Shown one piece after another: positions 28,020 to 36,734 of a stretch of 64,000 nucleotides of DNA. Within the stretch, counting starts at the first letter, position 1, and the number at the start of each line of letters is the position of its first letter. The notes below the pieces were generated by a model. It did not search any database, was not told the origin of the DNA, and saw nothing but the letters and a program-made list of their open reading frames with translations. Origin of the DNA: Kluyvera genomosp. 1 (GTDB lineage Bacteria > Pseudomonadota > Gammaproteobacteria > Enterobacterales > Enterobacteriaceae); NCBI RefSeq assembly GCF_001266615.1, contig NZ_LGHZ01000038.1, positions 124,001 through 188,000 on the forward strand. Reading direction: 5' to 3'. A program made the translations under genes and the position numbers.

Positions 28020-28949
28020 CGCTTCGCGCGTGGGGCTACAATCGCCGCCGCGGTGACCGACAACCCACGATGCCACGGCATTACCCAGCAGCACGGATTC
28101 ACCAAGCGACCAGCCAGACGCTAATCCGGCGAGCGTGCCCCCGGCGTGGCTGTCCCCCGCGCCAATGGTATCGACCACGCCAGTGGAAAACGGCTCAGCC
28201 AGCCCCTGTTCCTGCTGGCTGAAATACCACGCACCATCCTTATCATGACGCACAATCAGCGGCGCGTTGAATTTCGCCAGCCAGGCATGGCCAAAGGACT
28301 GCGTTTGTGCTGGCAGGGCGAATCTCTCAGCCGCGATGTCCGCTTCCTGGCGGTTAAGCGAAATGATCGGCTGGCAGGCCATGATTCTGTCCATCAGCAC
28401 CGCGGGAATATCGGCAATGCGCGGGCCAAAGTCGATAAATGGCGTGACATCCTTCAGACCCTCCAGCCAGTTCACCAGCAGCTCACCGCAGGGTGACGAT
28501 AATTGATAGCCGGAAAGTGACACCAGGCTGCCAGGGGCGACGCTAAGCCGTGCCAGCCAGTCGGCGTTCCACTGATTTTCCACGCCGCTAAAAGACATAA
28601 ATGTGCGCTCGCCATCCGGCTCCACCAGGGCCAGACACCAGCCGTTATCTCCCGCCACGCCGTCTATTTCGCTGGTTAAGCCTTCTTTGGCAAGATTGTT
28701 GCGAATGATATCCGCCCATACGCCCTGGCCGATAGGTAGCGCGTTTTGTGCCTGTAGCCCTAAACGTTTTAGCGCCACGGCAATATTCAGTGCGCAGCCA
28801 CCAATATTGACGCTCTGCTGCTGCAGCTCAATATCGCAACCGCGCCACGGCAGAGCGTAGGCATCGGCAATAACATCTATCACCGCCGCACCGACGACGG
28901 TAATCTGACGCTGGTTGCCCAGCGTGGATAGCCGCGAAAGCTGACTCAT
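27993..28949 (-). CDS. yegV: PfkB-family kinase YegV
   Basis: A 318-residue ribokinase/PfkB sugar or nucleoside kinase (E. coli YegV 321 aa). The N-terminal signature is VVGAAVIDVIADAYALP...VNIGGCALNIAVALKRLG, and the C-terminal PfkB signature with catalytic Asp is DTIGAGDSHAGG. The substrate is unknown; with the YegT transporter and YegU hydrolase it probably phosphorylates a ribosyl compound. It overlaps yegU by 4 bp (ATGA). Confidence 0.9.
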   Translation of the reverse strand: MSQLSRLSTLGNQRQITVVGAAVIDVIADAYALPWRGCDIELQQQSVNIGGCALNIAVALKRLGLQAQNALPIGQGVWADIIRNNLAKEGLTSEIDGVAGDNGWCLALVEPDGERTFMSFSGVENQWNADWLARLSVAPGSLVSLSGYQLSSPCGELLVNWLEGLKDVTPFIDFGPRIADIPAVLMDRIMACQPIISLNRQEADIAAERFALPAQTQSFGHAWLAKFNAPLIVRHDKDGAWYFSQQEQGLAEPFSTGVVDTIGAGDSHAGGTLAGLASGWSLGESVLLGNAVASWVVGHRGGDCSPTREALLLTHKDI

Positions 28950-29950
28950 GCCACCTCCCGTTGCTCTCTGTACTGGGCAAGAGCGGTGGCGTAGCGATTA
29001 AAGTCGAGCTGATTAACCTCATCAAGTTGCTGTTTTAATGACGGGTCGATAGCGGAAATACCGCCCAATGCGCCGCAAATGGCTGTCGCCATTGCGCCAA
29101 TGGTATCGGTATCGCCACCCAGGTTGGCACACAGCACCGCGCAACGATTCGGACAGCCCTCGGCCAGTTCAACCATCGCAATAGCGCAGGGTACCGATTC
29201 AATGGTGCTGGTCCCGGCGCCTACCAACTGATAGAGCCGTTCGCTAGCCGATTCAATTCCCTGCGCGTTGCGCACGACATCAAGCGCCAGTTCGAGACGT
29301 GCGGCCAGCGACGCGCTGAAGGTAGTGACCCGTTTTTCCTGCGCATGACGCGCTATGGCGGGCAGGGAATCGACAATGGAGGCCCAGCTTTGGCCGTCGA
29401 TGGCGCGGGAAATCGCCCAGGCTACCACTACCGCACCGGCCACCGCGAGGTCTGATTTATGCGTTGGACTGGAGGCGAGGGCAACGTCATCAATAAAGCT
29501 GTCGAGATTATTCGCTGGCAGCAGGCAGCCCAGCGGGGAGACGCGCATGGCGGCACCGTTGGTCACGCCGTTATTCTCAAGCTCAGCCACCGGTTTGCCG
29601 TCACGGATGGCGTTCAGGGCGATTTTTGACGTTGGCCCCAGCACGTTTTTATTAAAGGCATCAAATTCTTGTGCCCAGTGCAGAATATTGCGTCCGATGA
29701 CATCCGGGTTTATTTGCCCGTTGCATTCCAGAATGGCGTCGGCAAGGCACAGCGCCATTGAGGTATCGTCGGTAAATTCCGCGCGGTTAAAGTAGCAGGC
29801 GGCGTTATTTTCTGCGGGGCCCGGCAGAAAGCGGTCAATCCAGCCAAAATGCGCTTTCACGCGGCTACGCGGCCACAGTTCTGATGGCATGCCCATCGCA
29901 TCTCCTAATGCCTGGCCGTAAAGCGCGCCGAGAATACGTTCTGCTTTCAT
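28946..29950 (-). CDS. yegU: ADP-ribosylglycohydrolase family protein YegU
   Basis: A 334-residue protein, the same length as E. coli YegU. Metal-binding motifs of the ARH/DraG fold are clear: EFTDDTSMALCLADAIL near the N-terminus and GGDTDTIGAMATAICGA near the C-terminus. It probably cleaves an N- or O-glycosidic bond of a ribosyl compound imported by YegT. It overlaps yegT and yegV by 4 bp each, so the three genes are translationally coupled. Confidence 0.91.
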   Translation of the reverse strand: MKAERILGALYGQALGDAMGMPSELWPRSRVKAHFGWIDRFLPGPAENNAACYFNRAEFTDDTSMALCLADAILECNGQINPDVIGRNILHWAQEFDAFNKNVLGPTSKIALNAIRDGKPVAELENNGVTNGAAMRVSPLGCLLPANNLDSFIDDVALASSPTHKSDLAVAGAVVVAWAISRAIDGQSWASIVDSLPAIARHAQEKRVTTFSASLAARLELALDVVRNAQGIESASERLYQLVGAGTSTIESVPCAIAMVELAEGCPNRCAVLCANLGGDTDTIGAMATAICGALGGISAIDPSLKQQLDEVNQLDFNRYATALAQYREQREVA

Positions 29951-31230
29951 TTCAATTCCCCTTGTGTCAGTGCAGTATCGCGAGCATCGTTTTGCACCTT
30001 GATAGCGGTGATCTCTTTATCCGATTCGCGGAAGAAAATCATAAACAGCACGGCGATGACGGCGATCATAATGGCGCCAAAGCCCCACATCCCCGCCCAG
30101 TTGAAGGTCAACCCATTGACCGGCTCTTTATAGGCAAACATTTTTTCCATCATCACCCCGCCAAGACGGTAGCCCAGCAGGCTGCCAAAGCCCTGACAGC
30201 AAAGCGTGATGAGCCCTTGGGCGGCGGTGCGCATATGCACCGGCGTCTTTTTGTCCACGTAGATGTAGGCGGTCACGTAGTAAAAATCGTAGCTTACGCC
30301 GTGAAGCAAAATCCCCAGGAACAGCAGTGCGTAGGTGAAGTATTGCTCTGCGCCGCCGTAAACGAAAAATCCATAGCGAATCGCTGCGGTGACAAGACCA
30401 AGTAATAATACCTTCTTGATACCAAAACGTTTGGTAAAGAACGGCAGGGCCAGCATAAAGAAGATTTCAGAGAACTGGCCAAGCGTCATCCAGCCGGTCG
30501 CATTGCGCATGCCGACCTCGCTGAGGTAGCCATTGGCGAAGATGTAATAGAACGCCAGCGGCATCGCAAAGAGGAAAGAGCACACGAAGAACACGAGGAA
30601 GTTTTTGTCTCGCAGTAGTACCAGCGCGTCCAGGCCCAGCATGACTTTGAAGTCCATCTTGCCGGTACTCTTCGGCGGCGTATCAGGCAGCAGGAAGGCA
30701 AAGATACCCAGCAGCAGGGAGCTGCCGGCGGTGATCAGCAGCGGAATATTGGTCGGGGAGATATCGCTGTATCCCATCATCTGGGGTAGGAATCCGCACA
30801 CCAGGCCAGAGGCAATCCAGCCAATGGTGCCCATGACGCGAATACGGGGGAAATCCCGTTCCACGTCGCCCACGTTGGCAAAAGCGATGCTGTTGGTTAA
30901 GGCGATGGTGGGCATATAGGTGAGCGAGTAGGCCAGCAACAGCGGAAAGAAACCGCTGAAGGTGGTTTGCTGGGCGGCGAAATAGATCAAAATCGCGCCC
31001 GCAAACATCAGCACCGCCAGGACTTTTTGCGCGGAGAAGAAGCGGTCGGTGAGCGAACCCACCAGAATCGGTGAGAGAATCGCCGCAATCGCGGTGCAGG
31101 CGTATGACCAGCCAATTTCACCAGCGGTAAACCCGCTTTTACTCAGCCAAAGCCACAACGGCACAAACCATGCGCCCCAGATAAACCATTCAATGAACAT
31201 CATGAACGACAGCTTTACTGTAGTTTTCAT
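29947..31230 (-). CDS. yegT: Putative nucleoside transporter YegT
   Basis: A 427-residue MFS protein of the nucleoside:H+ symporter family (NupG/XapB relatives), with about 12 helices. It is strongly conserved with E. coli YegT (FIEWFIWGAWFVPLWLWL, VERDFPRIRVMGTIGWIASG, GVSYDFYYVTAYIYVDKK). I chose the start MKTTVKLSFMM at 31230; an upstream in-frame ATG at 31245 is less likely. It is the first gene of yegTUV, with three AATACC boxes upstream. Confidence 0.91.
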   Translation of the reverse strand: MKTTVKLSFMMFIEWFIWGAWFVPLWLWLSKSGFTAGEIGWSYACTAIAAILSPILVGSLTDRFFSAQKVLAVLMFAGAILIYFAAQQTTFSGFFPLLLAYSLTYMPTIALTNSIAFANVGDVERDFPRIRVMGTIGWIASGLVCGFLPQMMGYSDISPTNIPLLITAGSSLLLGIFAFLLPDTPPKSTGKMDFKVMLGLDALVLLRDKNFLVFFVCSFLFAMPLAFYYIFANGYLSEVGMRNATGWMTLGQFSEIFFMLALPFFTKRFGIKKVLLLGLVTAAIRYGFFVYGGAEQYFTYALLFLGILLHGVSYDFYYVTAYIYVDKKTPVHMRTAAQGLITLCCQGFGSLLGYRLGGVMMEKMFAYKEPVNGLTFNWAGMWGFGAIMIAVIAVLFMIFFRESDKEITAIKVQNDARDTALTQGELK

Positions 31231-31267
31231 CTTTAAATCCTTCATGACAGGTAAGGTACGTCATGAC

Positions 31268-31297
31268 AATACCATTGACTAATACCTTTTAAATACC
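31268..31297. promoter_or_regulatory. Triple AATACC boxes upstream of yegT (candidate YegW operator)
   Basis: Direct AATACC hexamers start at 31268, 31281 and 31292 (13- and 11-bp steps, roughly helical), 38-67 bp upstream of the yegT start. No such boxes are seen upstream of yegW itself. Assigning them to YegW is inference from operon context. Confidence 0.4.
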
Positions 31298-31477
31298 TTT
31301 AAGGCGAAACTTTGACCGCCTTAACACTTTACTGTCCATGAATCGTGCCAGCAGATTGCACTTAAAAGTGACTTCATCATGGAAAAAATACGCAGACGCG
31401 ACCAGACTTATTGCTGCCCTAAAATTCGGGCGGGACAATCAGGCCGACGCAACGTCGGCACTTACGGGAGCATCGCT

Positions 31478-32530
31478 ATGACTGATATTACGCAATTGCT
31501 TGGCAAAGACGCCGACAGCCTTTTACAGCATCGTTGTATGACCATTCCAGCCGACCAGCTTTATTTACCCGGCCACGATTATGTTGATCGGGTGATGGTG
31601 GATAACAACCGTCCGCCTGCCGTATTGCGAAATATGCAAACGCTCTACAATCACGGACGCTTAGCCGGTACCGGTTATTTGTCTATTTTGCCAGTGGATC
31701 AGGGTGTTGAGCACTCGGCTGGCGCATCGTTTGCGGCGAATCCGCTCTATTTTGATCCTAAAAATATCGTTGAGCTGGCGATTGAAGCCGGCTGTAACTG
31801 CGTAGCCTCAACCTACGGCGTGCTGGCATCGGTTTCTCGCCGCTATGCGCACCGCATTCCGTTCCTTGTGAAGCTTAATCACAACGAAACCCTGAGCTAC
31901 CCTAATACCTTTGACCAAACGCTGTACGCCAGCGTCGAGCAGGCGTTCAACATGGGTGCGGTGGCGGTTGGGGCAACCATCTATTTTGGCTCGGAAGAGT
32001 CACGCCGTCAGATTGAAGAAATCTCTGCTGCCTTTGAGCGTGCGCACGAACTGGGGTTGGTAACTGTCCTGTGGGCCTATCTGCGTAACCCGGCGTTTAA
32101 GAAAGACGGCGTCGATTACCACGTATCCGCTGACCTCACCGGTCAGGCCAACCATCTGGCCGCCACCATTGGTGCCGATATCGTTAAACAGAAAATGGCG
32201 GAAAACAACGGTGGCTATAAAGCGGTGAACTTCGGCTATACCGACGACCGCGTTTATAGCAAGCTGACTACCGATAACCCGATTGACCTGGTGCGCTACC
32301 AGTTGGCGAACTGCTACATGGGCCGCGCAGGGCTGATTAACTCCGGCGGCGCGGCGGGTGGTGAAACCGACCTGGCGGATGCAGTGCGTACGGCGGTTAT
32401 CAATAAACGTGCCGGTGGGATGGGGCTTATCCTCGGTCGTAAAGCGTTTAAAAAATCGATGGCTGACGGCGTTCAGTTGATTAACGCCGTACAGGATGTG
32501 TACCTCGATACCAAGGTCACCATCGCTTGA
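31478..32530 (+). CDS. fbaB: Class I fructose-bisphosphate aldolase FbaB
   Basis: A 350-residue DhnA-type class I aldolase, the same length as E. coli FbaB, acting in gluconeogenesis/glycolysis. The Schiff-base lysine region is [15 protein letters not shown]; phosphate-binding segments are [11 protein letters not shown] and [13 protein letters not shown] chose ATG 31478 ([13 protein letters not shown]) over the longer frame from 31379. Upstream TGAATCGT at 31339 resembles half of a Cra site. It is divergent from yegT. Confidence 0.95.
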   Translation: MTDITQLLGKDADSLLQHRCMTIPADQLYLPGHDYVDRVMVDNNRPPAVLRNMQTLYNHGRLAGTGYLSILPVDQGVEHSAGASFAANPLYFDPKNIVELAIEAGCNCVASTYGVLASVSRRYAHRIPFLVKLNHNETLSYPNTFDQTLYASVEQAFNMGAVAVGATIYFGSEESRRQIEEISAAFERAHELGLVTVLWAYLRNPAFKKDGVDYHVSADLTGQANHLAATIGADIVKQKMAENNGGYKAVNFGYTDDRVYSKLTTDNPIDLVRYQLANCYMGRAGLINSGGAAGGETDLADAVRTAVINKRAGGMGLILGRKAFKKSMADGVQLINAVQDVYLDTKVTIA

Positions 32531-32541
32531 TTTTCTGGCAG

Positions 32542-32600
32542 TGCCCGGTGGCGCAATGCTTACCGGGCCGGTCAGATTGACGCCACTTATCGGTGGCGTC
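32542..32600. repeat. REP-like palindrome and hairpin after fbaB
   Basis: A REP-like stem (GCCCGGT/ACCGGGC, 32542-32567) is followed by a second 8-bp perfect stem (GACGCCAC/GTGGCGTC, 32579-32600). They follow the fbaB stop and could protect or end its transcript; there is no immediate T-tract. From here to 32855 there is no gene, only the regulatory elements listed next. Confidence 0.5.
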
Positions 32601-32649
32601 GTCCAGTCGTTTTATCGCGGTTGATCCCTCTCACATTCCCCACCTCTTT

Positions 32650-32665
32650 TGTGAAAAACATCACG
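32650..32665 (+). promoter_or_regulatory. Candidate CRP site upstream of the enolase/ABC operon
   Basis: TGTGAAAAACATCACG has a perfect left half (TGTGA) and a 4/5 right half (TCACG) at the correct 6-bp spacing, within a 325-bp leader. CRP activation fits a carbon-source catabolic locus. Confidence 0.5.
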
Positions 32666-32816
32666 TACTGTTGTGCGATTGCCCAAAAAACAGCCCGGCG
32701 TTAGCGGAATTTGTCCGTGGAAGCGCTGCTATTTTGTGCTTAGATTAGTGATGAAACGCCTTTTCAATTCCGTAAAACCGATTTATCGGATCCGTGTTGG
32801 ACACAGGATTGTGGCG

Positions 32817-32833
32817 CGAAATGCGCCATTTCG
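32817..32833. promoter_or_regulatory. Leader palindrome before the enolase-superfamily gene
   Basis: CGAAATG-CGC-CATTTCG is a perfect 7-bp-arm palindrome, interlocked with TGGCGC-GAAAT-GCGCCA (32813-32829), 22 bp before the start codon. It could be an operator or an RNA stem in the 5' leader. Confidence 0.4.
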
Positions 32834-32855
32834 AATGTTGTACTAAGGACACATA

Positions 32856-34010
32856 ATGAAAATTGAATCTGTAAATGTCACCGTCTTCCAGCATCCTACG
32901 CGCCGCGTCTCCGACAGCGCCGGGCACTCACATCCGGGGCCTGAAAGCATGGCGAAAATGGCGATGCTGACCATTACCGCCGATGACGGCAGCAAAGGCT
33001 ACTCTTTTGCGCCACCGGAAATTGTGCGCCCGTTTGTGGTCAATACCTTCTTCCGCAAAGTGCTGGTGGGCCAGGACCCGTTTAACCGCGAACGTATCTG
33101 GCAGGATCTGGTGCATTGGCAGCGCGGTAGCGCGCATCAACTCACCGAGCGCGCGCTCTCTTTTGTTGAGCAGGCGCTGTGGGATTTGGCTGGGCGCAAG
33201 CTTAATATGCCGGTCTACAAACTGCTGGGCGGCTACCGTGACAAAGTCCCGGCCTACGGCAGCACCATGTGCGGCGATGACCTGCCCGGCGGCTTGTCCA
33301 CCCCGGAAGAGTACGCTGCGTTCAGCGAAACGCTGGTGGCGCGCGGTTATAAGGCCATCAAACTGCACACCTGGATGCCGCCGGTCTCCTTCGCGCCAAA
33401 CCCGAAAATGGATATCAAGGCCTGTGCTGCGGTGCGTGAAGCGGTCGGCCCGGATATTGACCTGATGATCGACGGCTATCATTGGTACAGCCGTACCGAG
33501 GCGCTGTGGATTGGTAAAGAGCTGGAAAAACTCAACTTCGCCTGGTTTGAAGAGCCGATGGAAGAGGACAGCATGTCATCCTACGCCTGGCTTGCCGAGA
33601 ATCTGTCGATACCGATTATTGGCCCGGAAAGCTTTGGTGGTAAACACCACAGCCGTGCGGACTGGGTAAAAGCGGGCGCCTGCGACATTCTGCGTGCGGG
33701 TGCCAACGGCGTGGGTGGCATTGGGCCAACCATGAAAGTGGCCGCGCTGGCTGAGTCGTTCGGCATGGATTGTGAAGTCCACGGCAACGGTGCGGCAAGC
33801 CTGGCGGCGGTGGGGGCGATTCGCAACTGCCGCTGGTATGAACGCGGCCTGCTGCACCCGTTCCTCGACTACGACCAGCCCGCCGCCTACCTAAACAGCA
33901 TCATCGACCCGATGGATGCCGACGGGTTTGTGCATTTGTCACAACGTCCGGGATTGGGCGAAGACATCAATTTTGACTATATCGAAGCCAACACCGTCAG
34001 CCACGACTGA
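32856..34010 (+). CDS. Enolase-superfamily (mandelate racemase subgroup) sugar-acid dehydratase-like enzyme
   Basis: A 384-residue cytosolic enzyme with the enolase N-terminal capping domain (about 1-125) and an MR-type barrel (about 135-370). Metal ligands are recognisable as D206 (LMIDGYH), E232 (AWFEEPM) and E258 (IIGPESF). Base candidates are K169 in KAIKLH on one face, and the D277 (ACDIL)/H309 (CEVHG) dyad with E329 on the other. The usual KxK reads KLH. The family abstracts a proton alpha to a carboxylate, so an aldonate or aldarate dehydratase or an epimerase is likely; the substrate cannot be named. It is the first gene of a seven-gene import locus. Confidence 0.8.
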   Translation: MKIESVNVTVFQHPTRRVSDSAGHSHPGPESMAKMAMLTITADDGSKGYSFAPPEIVRPFVVNTFFRKVLVGQDPFNRERIWQDLVHWQRGSAHQLTERALSFVEQALWDLAGRKLNMPVYKLLGGYRDKVPAYGSTMCGDDLPGGLSTPEEYAAFSETLVARGYKAIKLHTWMPPVSFAPNPKMDIKACAAVREAVGPDIDLMIDGYHWYSRTEALWIGKELEKLNFAWFEEPMEEDSMSSYAWLAENLSIPIIGPESFGGKHHSRADWVKAGACDILRAGANGVGGIGPTMKVAALAESFGMDCEVHGNGAASLAAVGAIRNCRWYERGLLHPFLDYDQPAAYLNSIIDPMDADGFVHLSQRPGLGEDINFDYIEANTVSHD

Positions 34011-34045
34011 CACATAACAAATAAAAGATAGGCACGAATGGATTC

Positions 34046-34071
34046 GTCGCCTGTCGTACCCTACAGGCGAC
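34046..34071 (+). other. Intercistronic hairpin before the binding-protein gene
   Basis: A 9-bp perfect inverted repeat (GTCGCCTGT/ACAGGCGAC, 8-nt loop) ends 6 nt before the start codon and includes the most likely ribosome-binding bases (GGCGA). It could stabilise the downstream transcript or control translation of the binding protein. Confidence 0.5.
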
Positions 34072-34077
34072 AGATAG

Positions 34078-35700
34078 ATGAAAAAATCCTCCTTACTGGG
34101 AGCGTGTTTGCTCGCGCTCACCATGACGATGGGGAGCGGGGCGGCGCTGGCTAAAACGCCGCCCGATCAGCTCATTATCGGCATGAACATGAACAACCTC
34201 CTGACCCTCGATCCGGCCGCGATGACCGGTAACGAAGTGGTGGGAATTGTGGTTAATCTCTATGACTCACTGGTGGAGCTCGACCCGGAGCAGCTCACCA
34301 ATGTGAAACCGGCGCTGGCCAAGTCCTGGGATATCAGCCAGGACGGCAAAACGCTCACCTTCCACCTGCAAGATAACGTCAAGTTTCACTCCGGCAATCC
34401 GCTGACCGCTGCCGATGTGGTGTGGTCGATGCGGCGTATTCTGCACCTCAACCTGGCACAGGCGTCGGTGTGGAAATCCTACGGCTTTAGCAAAAAGAAC
34501 GTCGATAAGCAGGTCACTGCGCTTGACGATTACACCGTGCAAATTGTCCTGCCAAAAGATAACGACCCGCAGTTGGTCATTTACTCGCTAGGCGCGCTGG
34601 GCAACCTCGGGGTGCTCGACAGCAAAACGGTGCAGAGCCATGAACAGGACCACGATTGGGGCAACCGTTGGCTCACCACACATGAAGCCGGTTCGGGCCC
34701 GTTTACGCTGGAAACCTGGCAGGCTAAAGACGTACTGCGTATGAAGCGCAATCCGGCGTACTGGCGCGGCGAGCCGAAGATGAGCCGCGTGGTGTTGCGC
34801 CACTTCCAGGAGTCGCAAACCCTGCGGTTGATGATTGAGAAGGGCGACCTGGATATCGCGAACAATATGGCGGTTTCCGATATCAACGCTCTGCGTAAAG
34901 ACCCAGACCTGACCGTTGATGCCGTGCAGCGTGGCACCATGTACTACGTCTCCATGAGCATGAAGGAGCCGCACTTTGCCAATCCGAAAGTGCGTGAGGC
35001 GGTACGTTACCTGATTGATTATCAGGGGATCAACAAAGCCCTGATGCCGGGTTACGGTGTGCTGCACCAGCGGCCCATCAAAGCGGGAATGCCGTCAACG
35101 CTTGCGGATCCGGGCTACACCTTCGATTTGGCGCGGGCGAAGAAGCTTTTGGCGGAAGCGGGTTATCCGGACGGCTTTGATACCACCCTGCGCGTGCTGT
35201 CCGATCAGCCGTTCCTCAACATTGCCATTGCCGTGCAGTCCACGCTGATGCAGGCAGGGATTAACGCCAAAATCATCACCGGTACCGGTAACCAGATCTA
35301 CGGCGCAATGCGCGAACGTAAGTTCGACATGCTGGTTGGGCGTGGCGGTAGCGGTATGGAACCCCATCCACACTCTAGCCTGCGTGCGCTGGTCTATAAC
35401 CCGGACAACAGCGATGAAGCGCGGCTGACCAACTTCCAGGGCTGGCGCACCGGTTTCTACGATAAGCCGCTCAACGAGATGATCGACCATGCGCTGCTGC
35501 AGCGCGATCCACAAAAACAGGTCGCGGAATACCAGGCGGTGCAGACGCGATTTGATCAACTGATTCCAGCGATGATCCCGGTTTCCCAGATGGTGGATTC
35601 CGTGGTGGTGCGTAATGAAGTGAAAGACTACAAACCGCACCCGTCGGCCACCACCTTCCTGCGTGATGTCTACAAAGTTAGCGAAGGAGATAAAGGATGA
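34078..35700 (+). CDS. ABC transporter substrate-binding protein, family 5 (dipeptide/nickel type)
   Basis: A 540-residue exported binding protein. The signal peptide ends near GSGAALA (about residue 25); the family 5 signature is in LAKSWDISQDGKTLTFHLQDNVKFHSGNPLTAADVVWSMRRI. Members bind peptides, nickel, opines or oligosaccharides. Pairing with an enolase-superfamily enzyme suggests a carboxylated sugar or similar ligand (inference). It overlaps the first permease gene by 4 bp. Confidence 0.83.
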   Translation: MKKSSLLGACLLALTMTMGSGAALAKTPPDQLIIGMNMNNLLTLDPAAMTGNEVVGIVVNLYDSLVELDPEQLTNVKPALAKSWDISQDGKTLTFHLQDNVKFHSGNPLTAADVVWSMRRILHLNLAQASVWKSYGFSKKNVDKQVTALDDYTVQIVLPKDNDPQLVIYSLGALGNLGVLDSKTVQSHEQDHDWGNRWLTTHEAGSGPFTLETWQAKDVLRMKRNPAYWRGEPKMSRVVLRHFQESQTLRLMIEKGDLDIANNMAVSDINALRKDPDLTVDAVQRGTMYYVSMSMKEPHFANPKVREAVRYLIDYQGINKALMPGYGVLHQRPIKAGMPSTLADPGYTFDLARAKKLLAEAGYPDGFDTTLRVLSDQPFLNIAIAVQSTLMQAGINAKIITGTGNQIYGAMRERKFDMLVGRGGSGMEPHPHSSLRALVYNPDNSDEARLTNFQGWRTGFYDKPLNEMIDHALLQRDPQKQVAEYQAVQTRFDQLIPAMIPVSQMVDSVVVRNEVKDYKPHPSATTFLRDVYKVSEGDKG

Positions 35701-36734
35701 GTACGGCAATTCTCGCGTCCGGCTCCCGTACCCGGCGCTTTTCAAAACGGTTGATCCAGGTCGTCATCACGCTGTTTGGCCTGCTATTGCTGACCTTCTT
35801 TATTGGCCGCGTGATGCCCATTGACCCGGTGCTGGCAATTGTTGGCCCGGATGCCGATCAGAGCACCTATCAGCAGGTTTATCACCAGTTGGGCTTTGAT
35901 CAGTCGCTGATGACGCAGTTTGGCATTTACTTCGTCAATCTGCTCCACGGGGATTTGGGCAATGCGCTGCTGACCGGTAAACCGGTGACCGACGATATTA
36001 TCCGCGTTTTCCCAGCCACCATGGAGCTGGCGACGATGGCGATTATCGTCGGCGCGGGTCTCGGTATTCCGCTGGGCGTTTTAGCGGCGGCACGTCGCAA
36101 CAGTCTTTCCGATTACGTGGTGCGTATTATTAGCCTCGCCGGTTATTCGACGCCGATTTTCTGGGTCGGGATGATGGGGCTGCTGGTGTTCTACGCCTGG
36201 CTTGGCTGGGTGGGCGGCGCCGGTCGTGTGGATCTGGGGCTGGACGGCATTGTGCCGCGCCGTACCGGTTTGATGACCGTCGATGCGCTGCTGGCGGGTA
36301 ACAGTGAAGTGTTCTGGAATGCCATTAATCACCTGATTCTGCCAGCCGCACTGCTGGGTTTCCATTCGCTGGCCTACATCAGCCGTATGACCCGCAGTTT
36401 TATGCTGGCGCAGCTGTCGCAGGAATTCATCATCACCGCGCGGGTAAAGGGCTTAACTGAACGTCAGGTTATCTGGAATCACGCTTTCCGTAACATTCTG
36501 GTGCAACTGCTGACGGTCGTCGCGCTGGCCTACGGCTCCCTGTTGGAAGGGGCGGTGCTGATTGAAACGGTCTTCTCCTGGCCGGGCTTTGGCTCCTATC
36601 TCACCGGTAGCCTGCTGCTGGGTGATATGAATGCGGTGATGGGCTGCGTGCTGCTGGTGGGCGTTATCTTTGTGATGCTCAACCTGCTCTCCGACATGCT
36701 GTATCAATTCTTCGATCCGAGGACAAAATCATGA
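35697..36734 (+). CDS. ABC transporter permease, DppB-like
   Basis: A 345-residue inner-membrane permease with a DppB/OppB-type N-terminal region (FSKRLIQVVITLFGLLLLTFFIGRVMPIDPV) and a BPD-transport domain. The EAA loop is FIITARVKGLTERQVIWNHAFRNILVQ. The start overlaps the binding-protein stop (ATGA), and the stop overlaps the next permease likewise, showing tight coupling. Confidence 0.88.
   Translation: MSTAILASGSRTRRFSKRLIQVVITLFGLLLLTFFIGRVMPIDPVLAIVGPDADQSTYQQVYHQLGFDQSLMTQFGIYFVNLLHGDLGNALLTGKPVTDDIIRVFPATMELATMAIIVGAGLGIPLGVLAAARRNSLSDYVVRIISLAGYSTPIFWVGMMGLLVFYAWLGWVGGAGRVDLGLDGIVPRRTGLMTVDALLAGNSEVFWNAINHLILPAALLGFHSLAYISRMTRSFMLAQLSQEFIITARVKGLTERQVIWNHAFRNILVQLLTVVALAYGSLLEGAVLIETVFSWPGFGSYLTGSLLLGDMNAVMGCVLLVGVIFVMLNLLSDMLYQFFDPRTKS

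Noticed and set aside
31339..31346. Cra (FruR) site before fbaB
   Set aside because: Only a half-match (TGAATCGT); too weak to list separately.
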